Origin: CAZYQW01 sp964649825
GTDB taxonomy: Bacteria; Planctomycetota; B15-G4; JADJEK01
DNA length: 64,000 nucleotides
NCBI GenBank assembly: GCA_964649825.1
Contig: CAZYQW010000069.1
Coordinates: forward strand, 72,757 to 136,756
Direction of reading: 5' to 3'
Shown here: in pieces, positions 43,906 through 52,997 of the stretch
Layout: every line of letters begins with the position of its first letter
How positions within the stretch are numbered: position 1 is the first letter of the stretch
Translations under genes and position numbers: made by a program
The notes under the pieces: generated by a model
What the model was told of the DNA's origin: nothing
Seen by the model: only the letters and a program-made list of their open reading frames with translations
Database searches by the model: none

Positions 43906-44080
43906 CGATTCGACCGCCCCAAAGGACGAACGGACCACACGACCGTTTCTCTTTCGGACGGTCGTGGGGCAGCCTTGATGAGTTCCGCTGGAATCATAAC
44001 GGATGAGGGGACCTCCCGCTGGAGCCGTGTTCGGCCGGAGCTCGACTCCATTTCATGGACAGGCCGGTCGGGAGAGATCG

Positions 44081-45100
44081 TCAGACCTCGCGGTTCGCGT
44101 ACATCGTCTCGTAGTACGAGCGATAGTCGCCGCCCCGGACGCGCTCCCACCAGTCGCGGTGGTCGAGGTACCACTGGATCGTCTCCTGGATCCCCGCCGC
44201 GAACGTCCGTGACGGGGTCCAACCGAGTTCGGCCTTGATCTTCGAGGCGTCGATCGCGTAGCGGCGGTCGTGCCCTGGGCGGTCCTTCACGTAGGTGATC
44301 AGGCTGTCCGGCCGGTCGAGGGCCGCCAGGATCAGTCGGATCACCTCGATATTCTCCATCTCGCTGTTGCCGCCGACGTTGTAGACCTCGCCCGGACGCC
44401 CCTTCTCGAGGACGGCGAGGATCGCCGAGCAGTGGTCGTCGACATGCAGCCAGTCGCGCACGTTCCGGCCGTCGCCGTAGACCGGCAGGGGCTTCCCCTC
44501 CAATGCGTTGGAGATCATCAACGGGATCAGCTTCTCGGGAAACTGGAACGGCCCGTAGTTGTTCGAGCACCGCGTGATCAGCGCGGGGAAGTCGAACGTG
44601 TGGAAGAACGCGTGGACGAGGTGGTCGGCGCCCGCCTTGCTCGCCGAATACGGCGAGTTCGGCTGGATCTGGTGCTGCTCGGTGAACGCCCCGCTCGGGC
44701 CGAGCGAACCGTAGACCTCGTCCGTCGAGACTTGAAGGTAGCGCTCGACGTCGTGCGCCTTGGCGCGATCGAGCAGGACCTGGGTCCCCATCACGTTCGC
44801 GCGGACGAACGCGCCGGGGTCGAGGATCGAGCGGTCGACGTGCGACTCGGCCGCGAAGTTGACGACGCACGCGACGTCGAACTCCTCGAACAGCGCCTCG
44901 ATCGCCGTCACGTCGGCGATGTCCGCCTTGCGGAAGGAGTACCGCTCATCGTCCTCGACGTCGGTCAGGTTCTCGAGGTTGCCCGCGTACGTCAGAAGGT
45001 CGACGTTCAGGACCTCGTAGTCGGTTCGGTTCTTGAGGACGTGGCGCACGTAGTTCGAGCCGATGAACCCGGCGCCTCCCGTCACGAGCATCGTCTTCAT
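44081..45100 (-). CDS. rfbB: dTDP-glucose 4,6-dehydratase
   Basis: A protein of 339 residues. GGAGFIG (8-14) binds NAD, STDEVYGSLG carries the catalytic Thr-Asp-Glu triad, YSASKAGADH is the Tyr-x3-Lys, and RCSNNYGPFQFPEKLIP and GDGRNVRDWLHVDDH are classic RfbB segments. It converts dTDP-glucose to dTDP-4-keto-6-deoxyglucose. The start ATG 45100 follows GGAGG. Its ATG overlaps the rfbD stop. It is last in a leftward group of six sugar-nucleotide genes. The gap to the Wza gene (191 bases) contains no gene. Confidence 0.96.
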   Translation of the reverse strand: MKTMLVTGGAGFIGSNYVRHVLKNRTDYEVLNVDLLTYAGNLENLTDVEDDERYSFRKADIADVTAIEALFEEFDVACVVNFAAESHVDRSILDPGAFVRANVMGTQVLLDRAKAHDVERYLQVSTDEVYGSLGPSGAFTEQHQIQPNSPYSASKAGADHLVHAFFHTFDFPALITRCSNNYGPFQFPEKLIPLMISNALEGKPLPVYGDGRNVRDWLHVDDHCSAILAVLEKGRPGEVYNVGGNSEMENIEVIRLILAALDRPDSLITYVKDRPGHDRRYAIDASKIKAELGWTPSRTFAAGIQETIQWYLDHRDWWERVRGGDYRSYYETMYANREV

Positions 45101-45975
45101 TCCTGGTGTTCCTCCTTCGCCTTCAGGTACGCCGCGACCGCGTCTCGCCACGTCGGCATCGGGTCGCCGACCGTCTGCTCGAAGGCGTAGTTGCGCAGAA
45201 CCGAGTACAGGGGTCGCGGCGCGGGCCGGTCGAGCTCCGAGCTTGGCATGGGATCGAGCGACTTCGGCGTCACGCCGGCCAGCCGCAGGATGGCCTCGGT
45301 GAACTCGAACCAGGAGCAGGACCCTCGGGACGAGCAGTGATACGTGCCGAAGCCCGGATCCCGCTCGACGAGGAGCAGGATCGAGCGCGCGAGGTCACGG
45401 GCCCACGTGGGACATCCGACCTGGTCGTCGACGACCCGCAGCGGTCGTCCCTCGCGGGCCGCGCCGACGATCGTGTCGACGAAGTTCTTGCCGCGGAAGC
45501 CGAACACCCATTGGGTCCTCACGATGTAGAACCGTCCGCCGGCCAGCTCGCGCACGAATCGCTCGCCAGCGAGCTTGGAGCGCCCGTAGACCGACTTCGG
45601 CCCGGTCGGGTCGAACTCGAGATACGGCACCGCCCCATCGCCCGCGAACACGTAGTCCGTCGAGACGTAGACGATCGGGACGCCGAGCGCGGCCGCGGTC
45701 TGGGCCATGTTCCGAGTGCCGAGGGCGTTCACGCGGTACGCGAGGTCCGGGTCGGTCTCGCAGCCGTCGACGTTCGTCAACGCCCCGCCATGCAAGATGA
45801 ACGCCGGTCTCGTCCGCGTCGCGACGTCGCGCACCGCGGCGAGGTCCGTGACGTCCATCTCGCCGACGTCGGTCGCGACGACGTCGTAACGATCCGCCGC
45901 CTGCCGGCACAGCTCGCTGCCGAGCATGCCGTTCGCGCCGGTAACGAGCAGCGTCCGTCGCGACGTCACGTTCAC
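45097..45975 (-). CDS. rfbD: dTDP-4-dehydrorhamnose reductase
   Basis: A protein of 292 residues with TGANGMLGSELCR (NADP loop), LHGGALTNVDGCETDPDLAY, VYVSTDYVFAGDG, and the YGRSKLAGERFV catalytic Tyr-x3-Lys. VRTQWVFGFRGKNFVDTI and QVGCPTWARDLA follow. It reduces the 4-keto group of dTDP-6-deoxy-4-keto sugars. Start GTG 45975 overlaps the rfbA stop (GTGA). The epimerase gene rfbC that normally acts between RfbB and RfbD is not present in this cluster, nor is it fused to this protein. Confidence 0.93.
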   Translation of the reverse strand: MNVTSRRTLLVTGANGMLGSELCRQAADRYDVVATDVGEMDVTDLAAVRDVATRTRPAFILHGGALTNVDGCETDPDLAYRVNALGTRNMAQTAAALGVPIVYVSTDYVFAGDGAVPYLEFDPTGPKSVYGRSKLAGERFVRELAGGRFYIVRTQWVFGFRGKNFVDTIVGAAREGRPLRVVDDQVGCPTWARDLARSILLLVERDPGFGTYHCSSRGSCSWFEFTEAILRLAGVTPKSLDPMPSSELDRPAPRPLYSVLRNYAFEQTVGDPMPTWRDAVAAYLKAKEEHQE

Positions 45976-46706
45976 GCGCCCAGCTTGTTCGCGCCGCCCT
46001 GACGCACGAGCTCGGACGCCTTGAACAGCGACTCGAACGTGCCGGCGTCCGTCCACCACCCGTCGAGGACGTCGTACGTCATGTCGCCGCGCTCGATGTA
46101 CGCGTTGTTCACGTCCGTGATCTCGAGCTCGCCGCGCGCCGACGGTTTCAGGTCGCGCGCGAAGTCGAAGACATCGGCGTCGTACATATAGATGCCGATC
46201 ACCGCGAGGTTCGACTCCGGCTCCTTCGGCTTCTCGACGATCTTGACCACGCGCGTGCCGGCCAGGGTGGCGACCCCGAACCTCATCGGATCGTGGACTT
46301 CCTTCAGCAGGATCTTCGCTCCCGTCGCCTGCTCCTCGAACGCCCGGACCGCGTTCGCGATGTTCTTCTCGATGATGTTGTCACCGAGCACCACGGCGAT
46401 CTTCTCGCCGGCCGCGAAGTGCTCGGCGAGCTTCAACGCGTCCGCGATGCCCCCCTCGCCCGTCTGGTACGTGTAGTTGACGTGCTTCAACCCGAACTCC
46501 TGGCCGTTGCCGAGCAGGCGCAGGAAGTCGCCGGCGTTGTTGCCCCCGGTGACGACCAGGATGTCCTCGATCCCCGCGTTCACCAACGTCTGGATCGGGT
46601 AGTAGATCATCGGCTTGTCGTAGATCGGCAACAGGTGCTTGTTCGTGATCTCGGTCAGGGGACGCATGCGCGTCCCGAGACCGCCCGCGAGGATGACGCC
46701 TTTCAC
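45972..46706 (-). CDS. rfbA: Glucose-1-phosphate thymidylyltransferase
   Basis: A protein of 244 residues, the short form of RfbA (long forms have about 290). GGLGTRMRPLT (8-18) with KHLLPIYDKPMIYYP binds dTTP, VVLGDNIIE holds a metal-binding Asp, and IVEKPKEP and GWWTDAGTFESL complete the catalytic site. It makes dTDP-glucose. The missing C-terminal 50 residues correspond to the regulatory or dimer region of long enzymes. ATG 46706 overlaps the stop of the epimerase gene upstream (ATGA), and the stop overlaps rfbD. Confidence 0.93.
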   Translation of the reverse strand: MKGVILAGGLGTRMRPLTEITNKHLLPIYDKPMIYYPIQTLVNAGIEDILVVTGGNNAGDFLRLLGNGQEFGLKHVNYTYQTGEGGIADALKLAEHFAAGEKIAVVLGDNIIEKNIANAVRAFEEQATGAKILLKEVHDPMRFGVATLAGTRVVKIVEKPKEPESNLAVIGIYMYDADVFDFARDLKPSARGELEITDVNNAYIERGDMTYDVLDGWWTDAGTFESLFKASELVRQGGANKLGA

Positions 46707-47656
46707 TCTGAGCTCTCCTTCAAGTAGTCGTCGACCGTCCGTCGCACGCCCTCGACGAGGGAGACCGACGGCTCGAATCCCAGCTCGGACCTTGCCGAGC
46801 TGAGATCGGCCAGTGAATGTCTTACGTCGCCCGCCCGCGCGGGTGCGTGCCGAGGCTCGATCGAACGCCCGGCGCCGCCGATCGCCGCGCGGATCGTACG
46901 GAACAGCTCGTTGATCGACACCCGCGCGCCACCCGCCACGTTGAACACCGCGCCGGGCTTGACGTCGACGGTGGCGGCGCGGAGGTTCGCCTCGACCACG
47001 TCGTGCACGAACACGAAGTCGCGGGTCTGTTCCCCGTCGCCGTAGATCATCGGGGGCTCTTTGGCGAGCAGCGCCCTGATGAACAGGGAGATGACGCCGG
47101 AATACGGCGACGAAGGGTCCTGCCGCGGGCCGTACACATTGAAGTATCTGAGGACCACGGTGTGAAGCCCGTAGCAGCCTGCGAAAACGCGGCAGTAGGA
47201 CTCCGACGCCAGTTTCTGGGCCGCGTAGGGGGACAACGGGTCCGCGCGCATCTCCTCGTGCTTGGGGAGCGCCTCGCTGTCTCCGTACGCCGATGAGGAC
47301 CCCGCGAACACGAACCGGCGCACGCCCGCCTTCCGTGCCGATTCGAGGGCGAGCAGGGTCCCCTCGAGGTTGACCCGGTGCGACTCCGCCGGATCCTCGA
47401 CGGAGCGCTGGACGGACGGGATCGCGGCCTCATGGAACACGACGTCGACCCCCGCCATCGCCGCATCGACGTCGGCACGGCGGCTCACGTCCCCTTCGAT
47501 GAGCTCGATCCGCTCCCGGACCGGAGCGAGGTTCTCGAGGCGCCCCGACGACAGGTCGTCGAGCACGCGGACCCGAAACCCGCGCGCCAGCAGTCCCTCG
47601 GCGAGGTGCGATCCGATGAACCCGGCGCCGCCGGTGACGAGCGCCACGCGGCTCAT
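46703..47656 (-). CDS. NAD-dependent epimerase (UDP-glucose 4-epimerase type)
   Basis: A protein of 317 residues of the extended SDR family. GGAGFIGSHLAEG near the N-terminus, AAIPSVQRSVEDP, AGSSSAYGDSE, YAAQKLASE (Tyr-x3-Lys) and RYFNVYGPRQDPSSPYSGVI are standard for UDP-hexose/UDP-HexNAc 4-epimerases. Both neighbours overlap it by four bases. Its exact substrate (Glc/Gal versus GlcNAc/GalNAc) is not decided by what I can see. Confidence 0.88.
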   Translation of the reverse strand: MSRVALVTGGAGFIGSHLAEGLLARGFRVRVLDDLSSGRLENLAPVRERIELIEGDVSRRADVDAAMAGVDVVFHEAAIPSVQRSVEDPAESHRVNLEGTLLALESARKAGVRRFVFAGSSSAYGDSEALPKHEEMRADPLSPYAAQKLASESYCRVFAGCYGLHTVVLRYFNVYGPRQDPSSPYSGVISLFIRALLAKEPPMIYGDGEQTRDFVFVHDVVEANLRAATVDVKPGAVFNVAGGARVSINELFRTIRAAIGGAGRSIEPRHAPARAGDVRHSLADLSSARSELGFEPSVSLVEGVRRTVDDYLKESSE

Positions 47657-48807
47657 GCGTCACCCCGGGCGGCCGAGACGTTCGCCCTCGCCGCGCGGAC
47701 CTCGAGGTCGACCGCGATGCGCGCGCCCGCGCTTCCGTCCCAGAGCGGTGGTGTACCGATCGATTCGCGATCGAGGGCGAGCATCCGTCTCGCCCCGTCC
47801 ACGATGCGGTCGGCGTCGTTGCCGACGAGGACGTTGCCGTTCATCTGGAGCGTGATCGGTCGCTCGGTGTTGTCGCGAAGCGTGACGCAGGGGACCTTGA
47901 GAACCGTGGCCTCCTCCTGGACGCCGCCGGAGTCGGTCAAGATGAGCGACGCGGCGTCCATCAGCGCCAAGAAGTCCAGGTAGCCCTGCGGTTCGATCAG
48001 TCGCACGCCGGGGAGGTTCTGGATGCGGGACTCGAGGCCGAACGCGCTCGCGCGGCCGAGGGTCCGCGGGTGGGCCGGCCAGAGGATCGGAAGGTCGCCC
48101 GCCACCCGCGCGAGCGCGTCGAGCACGCGGGTGAGCGGCTCGCGGGCGTCGACGTTGCTCGGGCGGTGCAGCGTGCAGACCGCGTAGCCTCGTTCCTCGA
48201 CCCCGAGCCGTTCGAGCAGGCCGGGACGGGCGGACGCGGCGCGGGCTCGGTGGTGCAGCAGCGTGTCGATCATCGTGTTCCCGACGAGGACGATGCTCGA
48301 CTCGTTCGTGCCCTCGCGACGGAGGTTCTCGACGCCGGAGGCCTCGGTCACGTAGAGGACGTCCGCCAGCCGATCGGTCAGGATGCGGTTCAGCTCCTCG
48401 GGCATGGTCCGATCGAACGAGCGGAGACCGGCCTCGACGTGCGCGAGCGGGAGCTCCGCCTTGGCCGCCACGATCGAGCACGCGAGCGTCGAGTTCACGT
48501 CCCCGACCACCACGACGGCGGCGGGGCGGCCGCCGAGCTGGCCGAGGTAGCTCTCGAAGCGCGTCATCACCTGGGCCGTCTGCTGCGCGTGGGTTCCGGA
48601 ACCGACGTCGAGGTTGACGTCGGGCTCGGGCAGACCGAGGTCACGGAAGAAGAGCGCCGACATGCGCTCGTCGTAGTGCTGGCCCGTATGGACGAGAAGC
48701 GGCCTCAGGGCGCCGCGCGCGCGCAGCGCCTCCAGCACCGGTCCCGCCTTCATGAAGTTCGGGCGCGCCCCCACCACGACGAGCACGCAACGCTCGACCT
48801 CCGTCAC
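47653..48807 (-). CDS. wecB: UDP-N-acetylglucosamine 2-epimerase (non-hydrolysing)
   Basis: A protein of 384 residues. VGARPNFMKAGPVLEAL, TGQHYDERMSALFFRDLGLP, VVGDVNSTLACSIVAAK, HVEAGLRSFDRTMPEE, TLHRPSNVD and DSGGVQEEATVLKVPCVTL are the sequence blocks of the family. It interconverts UDP-GlcNAc and UDP-ManNAc. With the UDP-sugar dehydrogenase at 49800 it would give UDP-ManNAcA. Start GTG 48807 overlaps the stop of the next gene upstream (GTGA). Confidence 0.94.
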   Translation of the reverse strand: MTEVERCVLVVVGARPNFMKAGPVLEALRARGALRPLLVHTGQHYDERMSALFFRDLGLPEPDVNLDVGSGTHAQQTAQVMTRFESYLGQLGGRPAAVVVVGDVNSTLACSIVAAKAELPLAHVEAGLRSFDRTMPEELNRILTDRLADVLYVTEASGVENLRREGTNESSIVLVGNTMIDTLLHHRARAASARPGLLERLGVEERGYAVCTLHRPSNVDAREPLTRVLDALARVAGDLPILWPAHPRTLGRASAFGLESRIQNLPGVRLIEPQGYLDFLALMDAASLILTDSGGVQEEATVLKVPCVTLRDNTERPITLQMNGNVLVGNDADRIVDGARRMLALDRESIGTPPLWDGSAGARIAVDLEVRAARANVSAARGDA

Positions 48808-49769
48808 GCGCCGCCTCCGTCCGAGTTCATCTCGCGGTACCACGCGACGAAGCGGTCGAGCCCGGTGCGGATGTCGATCTTCGGCTCATACCCGAGCTCC
48901 CGGTTCGCCTTGCCGACGTCCGCGTACGTGATCGGAACGTCGCCTGGCTGGTCGGGCTTCCGATCGTACACGGCGGGTCGCCCCACCCGCTCCTCGAGCA
49001 ACCGGACGAGGTCCTTCAGGGCCACGGTGTTCGAGCCGCCGAGGTTGTAGATCTCGAACCCGCGCGAACGATCGATCGCCTTCACGATGCCGTCGACGAT
49101 GTCGGTGACGAACGTGTAGTCGCGCCGCGACGAGCCGTCGCCGAAGAACGGGATCGGCTGGCCGTTGAAGATCCGGCGGGTGAACGCGTGGATCGCCATC
49201 TCCGGACGCTGACGCGGGCCATAGACCGTGAAGAACCGGAGGCACGCGACGTCGAGGTCGAAGAGGTGGTGGTGGCTGTGGCAGAGGACCTCGCCGGCAC
49301 GCTTCGTCGCCGCGTACGGGGAGACGGGCCGGTCGGCGACCTGGTCCTCGCGGAAGGGGACTTCCTTGGTACCGCCGTAGACCGACGAGGACGAACCGAA
49401 GATGAACCGCTTCACGCCGTGCGCGCGCATCGCCTCGAGGAGGTTCATCGTGCCGGTCAGGTTGATGTCGGTGTAGAGCAGCGGATCCTGGATCGACGGC
49501 CGAACCCCGGCCATCGCCGCCAGGTGCACGACGGCCTCGACCTCGTTCTCTGCGAACACCTTCTCGAGCGCGTCGCGATCACGAATGTCGCCCTCGACGA
49601 ACGTGAAGTCGTTGCTCCCGCGGAGCGGCTCGAGGTTGCGACGCTTGATCGCCGGGTCGTAGAACGGCTGGAAGTTATCGAAACCGATCACCGGCCGTCC
49701 GAGCCCGACCAACTCATCGGACAGGCTCGAGCCGATGAAACCCGCGGCACCGGTGACCAGGATCGCCAT
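48804..49769 (-). CDS. NAD-dependent epimerase, UDP-glucuronate 4-epimerase-like
   Basis: A protein of 321 residues. TGAAGFIGSSLSDEL, FDNFQPFYDPAIKRRNL, the long substrate loop AAMAGVRPSIQDPLLY, and SSSSVYGGTKEVPF with YAATKRAGE are present. RFFTVYGPRQRPEMAIHAF, also found here, is typical of UDP-GlcA 4-epimerases (making UDP-GalA). WbpP-like enzymes are an alternative. It starts the leftward set of six genes 30 bases from the dehydrogenase gene. The UDP-GlcA substrate would need a UDP-glucose dehydrogenase, perhaps the protein at 49800. Confidence 0.85.
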   Translation of the reverse strand: MAILVTGAAGFIGSSLSDELVGLGRPVIGFDNFQPFYDPAIKRRNLEPLRGSNDFTFVEGDIRDRDALEKVFAENEVEAVVHLAAMAGVRPSIQDPLLYTDINLTGTMNLLEAMRAHGVKRFIFGSSSSVYGGTKEVPFREDQVADRPVSPYAATKRAGEVLCHSHHHLFDLDVACLRFFTVYGPRQRPEMAIHAFTRRIFNGQPIPFFGDGSSRRDYTFVTDIVDGIVKAIDRSRGFEIYNLGGSNTVALKDLVRLLEERVGRPAVYDRKPDQPGDVPITYADVGKANRELGYEPKIDIRTGLDRFVAWYREMNSDGGGA

Positions 49770-49799
49770 CTCTACTCGTCCTCTTCCTCGAAGCCCGGT

Positions 49800-51125
49800 T
49801 CAGATCGTCACCACGTCGCCGAGATGCCGGCAGGACGCGGTCGCGTTGCGGGCGTCGACGACGACGGTGACCGACTCCACGATGCGCACGTAGTCGACGC
49901 TCGAGTGATCGGTCACGATGACCGCGCAGTCGAGGCCCTCGAGCCGCGCGTCGGTCAACTCGACCGAGTGGACGTCCTCCTCTCCGATCCGGATCGCCGG
50001 GATGTGCGGGTCGTGATAGCAGACGTCCGCGTCCTGCTTCTTCAGGGCCCGGATCACGTCGATGGCGGGCGACTCACGCACGTCGTCGACGTCCGGCTTG
50101 TACGCCACCCCGAGGATCATGACGCGCGAGCCGTTCACGGGCTTCTTGTGCCGATTCAACGCCGCGACCACCTTGCCGACGAGGTGGTGCGGCATGAACC
50201 GATTGATCTCCTCCGCGAGGTCGATGAACCTCGCCTTGTAGTCGAGCGAGCGCATCTTCCACGACAGGTAGATCGGATCGACCGGCAGGCAGTGGCCGCC
50301 GATCCCCGGACCGGGGAAGAACGGCAAGAAGCCGAAGGGCTTGCTCGAAGCCGCCTTGATGACCTCGAAGATCGAGATGCCGAGGCGGTCGCACATGAGC
50401 GCCGCCTCGTTCGCCAGCGCGATGTTGACCGAGCGGAACGTGTTCTCGATGAGCTTGGTCATCTCCGCCGCGCGCGGGCTCGAGACGGGAATCACGGTCT
50501 GGATGGCGGCGCCGTAGACGGCACAGGCCGCCTCGAGGCAAGCCGCGGTCACGCCTCCGATCACGCGCGGCGTGTTGTGCACCATGTAATCGCGGCGCCC
50601 CGGGTCGATGCGTTCGGGCGAGAACGCGAGGAAGTAGTCCGAACCGACCGAGAGCCCGGTCTGATCGAGCACCGGGAGCAGCATCTCCTCGGTCGTACCG
50701 GGGTACGTGGTGCTCTCGAGGACGACGAGCTGCCCGGGTCGGAGCGTCCGCTTCAGGCACTCGCCGACGGCGACGAGAGCGGCCAGGTCGGGCTCGCGCG
50801 ACTTCGACAGCGGCGTCGGGACGCAGATCGAGATCGCGTCGACGTCGGAAAGAACCGAGAGGTTCGACGTCGCCTCGAAGCGGCGCGCGGCGACCTGCTC
50901 GGCAAGGAGCTCGGACGGAACGTCGTCGATGTACGATTCGACGCGCCCGAGGCGCTCGATCTTGGTGTCGTCGACGTCGACGCCGATGACTCGGAAGCCG
51001 GAGCGAGCGAACTGGACCGCGAGCGGCAGTCCGACGTAGCCGAGACCCACGACGGCGACCTTGAGCTCTCGGCTCGCGACGCGCCGTTCGATCTCGGAGA
51101 GGCGATCGTTTCTGGGCTCGGACAT
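49800..51125 (-). CDS. UDP-sugar 6-dehydrogenase (UDP-GlcNAc/UDP-ManNAc type)
   Basis: A protein of 441 residues. GLGYVGLPLAVQFARSGF binds NAD. ISICVPTPLSKSREPDL and LESTTYPGTTEEMLLP lie between the domains. FSPERIDPGRRDY, KLIENTFRSVNIALANE, and GPGIGGHCLPVDP with the catalytic Cys follow. The C-terminal VMILGVAYKPDVDDVRESPA completes the fold. The RIDPGRRDY phrase favours UDP-HexNAc dehydrogenases of the WbpA/WecC kind over UDP-Glc dehydrogenase. ATG 51125 overlaps the glmS stop by one base (TGATG). Confidence 0.9.
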   Translation of the reverse strand: MSEPRNDRLSEIERRVASRELKVAVVGLGYVGLPLAVQFARSGFRVIGVDVDDTKIERLGRVESYIDDVPSELLAEQVAARRFEATSNLSVLSDVDAISICVPTPLSKSREPDLAALVAVGECLKRTLRPGQLVVLESTTYPGTTEEMLLPVLDQTGLSVGSDYFLAFSPERIDPGRRDYMVHNTPRVIGGVTAACLEAACAVYGAAIQTVIPVSSPRAAEMTKLIENTFRSVNIALANEAALMCDRLGISIFEVIKAASSKPFGFLPFFPGPGIGGHCLPVDPIYLSWKMRSLDYKARFIDLAEEINRFMPHHLVGKVVAALNRHKKPVNGSRVMILGVAYKPDVDDVRESPAIDVIRALKKQDADVCYHDPHIPAIRIGEEDVHSVELTDARLEGLDCAVIVTDHSSVDYVRIVESVTVVVDARNATASCRHLGDVVTI

Positions 51126-52960
51126 CACTCCACCGTCACGCTCTTGGCGAGGTTGCGCGGCTTGTCGATGTCGCAGCCCCGCAGGTCGGCGATGTAGTAC
51201 GCGAGCCGCTGCAGCGGCAGCACGTTGATCAAGGGAGAGAGTTCCTCTTCGACGGTGGGGACGGGGAGAACGCATTCGGCGAGGCGGCGGACCTGGGCGT
51301 CGCCGGCGGCGGCCACCGCGATCAGCCGACCTCCGCGCGCGCTCACTTCCTGCATGTTCGACAGGACCTTGTCGTAGACGCGGCCTGGGGTCGCGACGAC
51401 CACGACCGGCATGCTCGAGTCGATCAGCGCGATCGGACCGTGCTTCATCTCGCCGGCGGGATAGCCCTCGGCATGCACGTACGAGATCTCCTTCAGCTTC
51501 AGCGCGCCCTCGAGGGCGATCGGATAATTGAGCCCTCGGCCCAGGAAGAGAAAATCCGTCGCGGCCCGGAAGCGCTCGGCCGCCGCGAGGATCGGCTCGA
51601 CCGACGCGAGGCACTCCTCCATCCGCAGCGGACACCGGCGCAGCGCGGCGACCGCGGCCGCCTCGGCCTGGGCGTCCATTCTCCCCCGCAGGACGGCGAG
51701 CCGCAGGCTCAGGATCTCGAGCGCGAGGAGCTGGGTCGTGAACGCCTTGGTCGACGCGACGCCGATCTCGGGGCCCGCGTCGGTCAGGATGACCGCGTCC
51801 GACTCGCGCGTGAGCGACGACCCCTTCACGTTCACGATCGACACGAGGAGCGCACCCTCGTCGCGCGCGTCGCGTACCGCGGCGAGCGTATCGAGCGTTT
51901 CGCCCGACTGCGAGATCGCGACCACGAGGTGGCGATCGGCGAGGATCGGATCGCGGTAGCGGAACTCGGAGGCGTAGTCGACGTCGACCGGGATTCCGGC
52001 GCGCGACTCGATCAGGAACTTGCCGACGAGGCCGGCGTGCCACGACGTGCCGCACGCAACGATGCTGATCCGGTCGACCAGCTTCAGGTCCTCCTCGAGC
52101 GGAGCGATCGCGGCGAGGGAGACCCGCGAGTCGTGCTCGTCGAGGTAGCGCTTCATCGTCCGCGCGACCACGATCGGCTGCTCCTCGATCTCCTTCTCCA
52201 TGAAGTGGCGGTAGCCGTTCTTCGCCGTCGCCTCGGCGTCCCAGTCGACGCGCTCCGCCGTCCACGCGCGCTCGTTCCCGTCGACGCCGACGATCCGCAC
52301 GCCGTCGGGGGTGATCTCCACCACCTCGCCGTTGTCGAGGAAGACGACGTCCCGCGTCACCTCGAGCAGCGCGGACACGTCGGACGCGAGGTAGTTCTCG
52401 TTCCGGCCGATCCCGACGACGAGCGGCGAGTCCTTGCGGCCGCCGATCAACACCCCCGGACGCCGTTGATCGAGCACCACGAACGCGTACGTCCCGTGGA
52501 TCTCGCGCACCGAGCGGCAGACGGCCTCGAGGAGGTCGTCCGCTTCCTTCAGGTGTTCCTCGATGAGATGCGGGAGGACCTCCGAGTCCGTCTCCGACTC
52601 GAACGAGTGTCCCTTGCCGACGAGGCGCTCACGCAGCACGTCGTGGTTCTCGATGATCCCGTTGTGGATCAACGCGAGGTTGCCGGTGCCGTCGCGGTGC
52701 GGGTGCGCGTTCCGCTCGGTCGGTGCGCCGTGCGTCGCCCAGCGCGTGTGCCCGATCCCCGTCTCGCCGTGGATCGCCTGCTCGGCCACCGCGCGAGCGA
52801 GCGCGTCGATCCGTCCCTCGCGCCGCACCACCTTGAGCCCCGACCCGTTCATCACGGCGACCCCCGCCGAGTCGTAGCCGCGGTACTCGAGATGCCGGAG
52901 TCCGCGCACGATCAACTCCGCGACGTCGCGTCGAGCCGTACTACCGAAGATGCCACACAT
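51125..52960 (-). CDS. glmS: Glutamine-fructose-6-phosphate aminotransferase (isomerizing)
   Basis: A protein of 611 residues, the expected length. MCGIFGSTARRDVAEL carries Cys2, the glutaminase nucleophile. GIGHTRWATHG, NGIIENH and SETDSEVLPH follow. Two SIS domains follow, the first with ACGTSWHAGLVGKF and VAISQSGETLDTLAAVRDA, the second with FLFLGRGLNYPIALEGALKL. The end KPRNLAKSVTVE is universal. It makes glucosamine 6-phosphate, the source of UDP-GlcNAc. I see no ribozyme-type leader upstream; the gap to the decarboxylase gene is 33 bases and holds a hairpin. Confidence 0.96.
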   Translation of the reverse strand: MCGIFGSTARRDVAELIVRGLRHLEYRGYDSAGVAVMNGSGLKVVRREGRIDALARAVAEQAIHGETGIGHTRWATHGAPTERNAHPHRDGTGNLALIHNGIIENHDVLRERLVGKGHSFESETDSEVLPHLIEEHLKEADDLLEAVCRSVREIHGTYAFVVLDQRRPGVLIGGRKDSPLVVGIGRNENYLASDVSALLEVTRDVVFLDNGEVVEITPDGVRIVGVDGNERAWTAERVDWDAEATAKNGYRHFMEKEIEEQPIVVARTMKRYLDEHDSRVSLAAIAPLEEDLKLVDRISIVACGTSWHAGLVGKFLIESRAGIPVDVDYASEFRYRDPILADRHLVVAISQSGETLDTLAAVRDARDEGALLVSIVNVKGSSLTRESDAVILTDAGPEIGVASTKAFTTQLLALEILSLRLAVLRGRMDAQAEAAAVAALRRCPLRMEECLASVEPILAAAERFRAATDFLFLGRGLNYPIALEGALKLKEISYVHAEGYPAGEMKHGPIALIDSSMPVVVVATPGRVYDKVLSNMQEVSARGGRLIAVAAAGDAQVRRLAECVLPVPTVEEELSPLINVLPLQRLAYYIADLRGCDIDKPRNLAKSVTVE

Positions 52961-52972
52961 GGTCTTGGCCCA

Positions 52973-52997
52973 CTGACGACCGCCGTGCGGTCGTCAG
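52973..52997. repeat. Perfect hairpin between the decarboxylase and glmS genes
   Basis: CTGACGACCGC (52973-52983) and GCGGTCGTCAG (52987-52997) enclose a three-base loop. No T-run follows on the minus strand, so this is not a classical terminator. It could slow transcription, stabilise the upstream message or mark a processing site between two co-directional genes. Confidence 0.7.
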
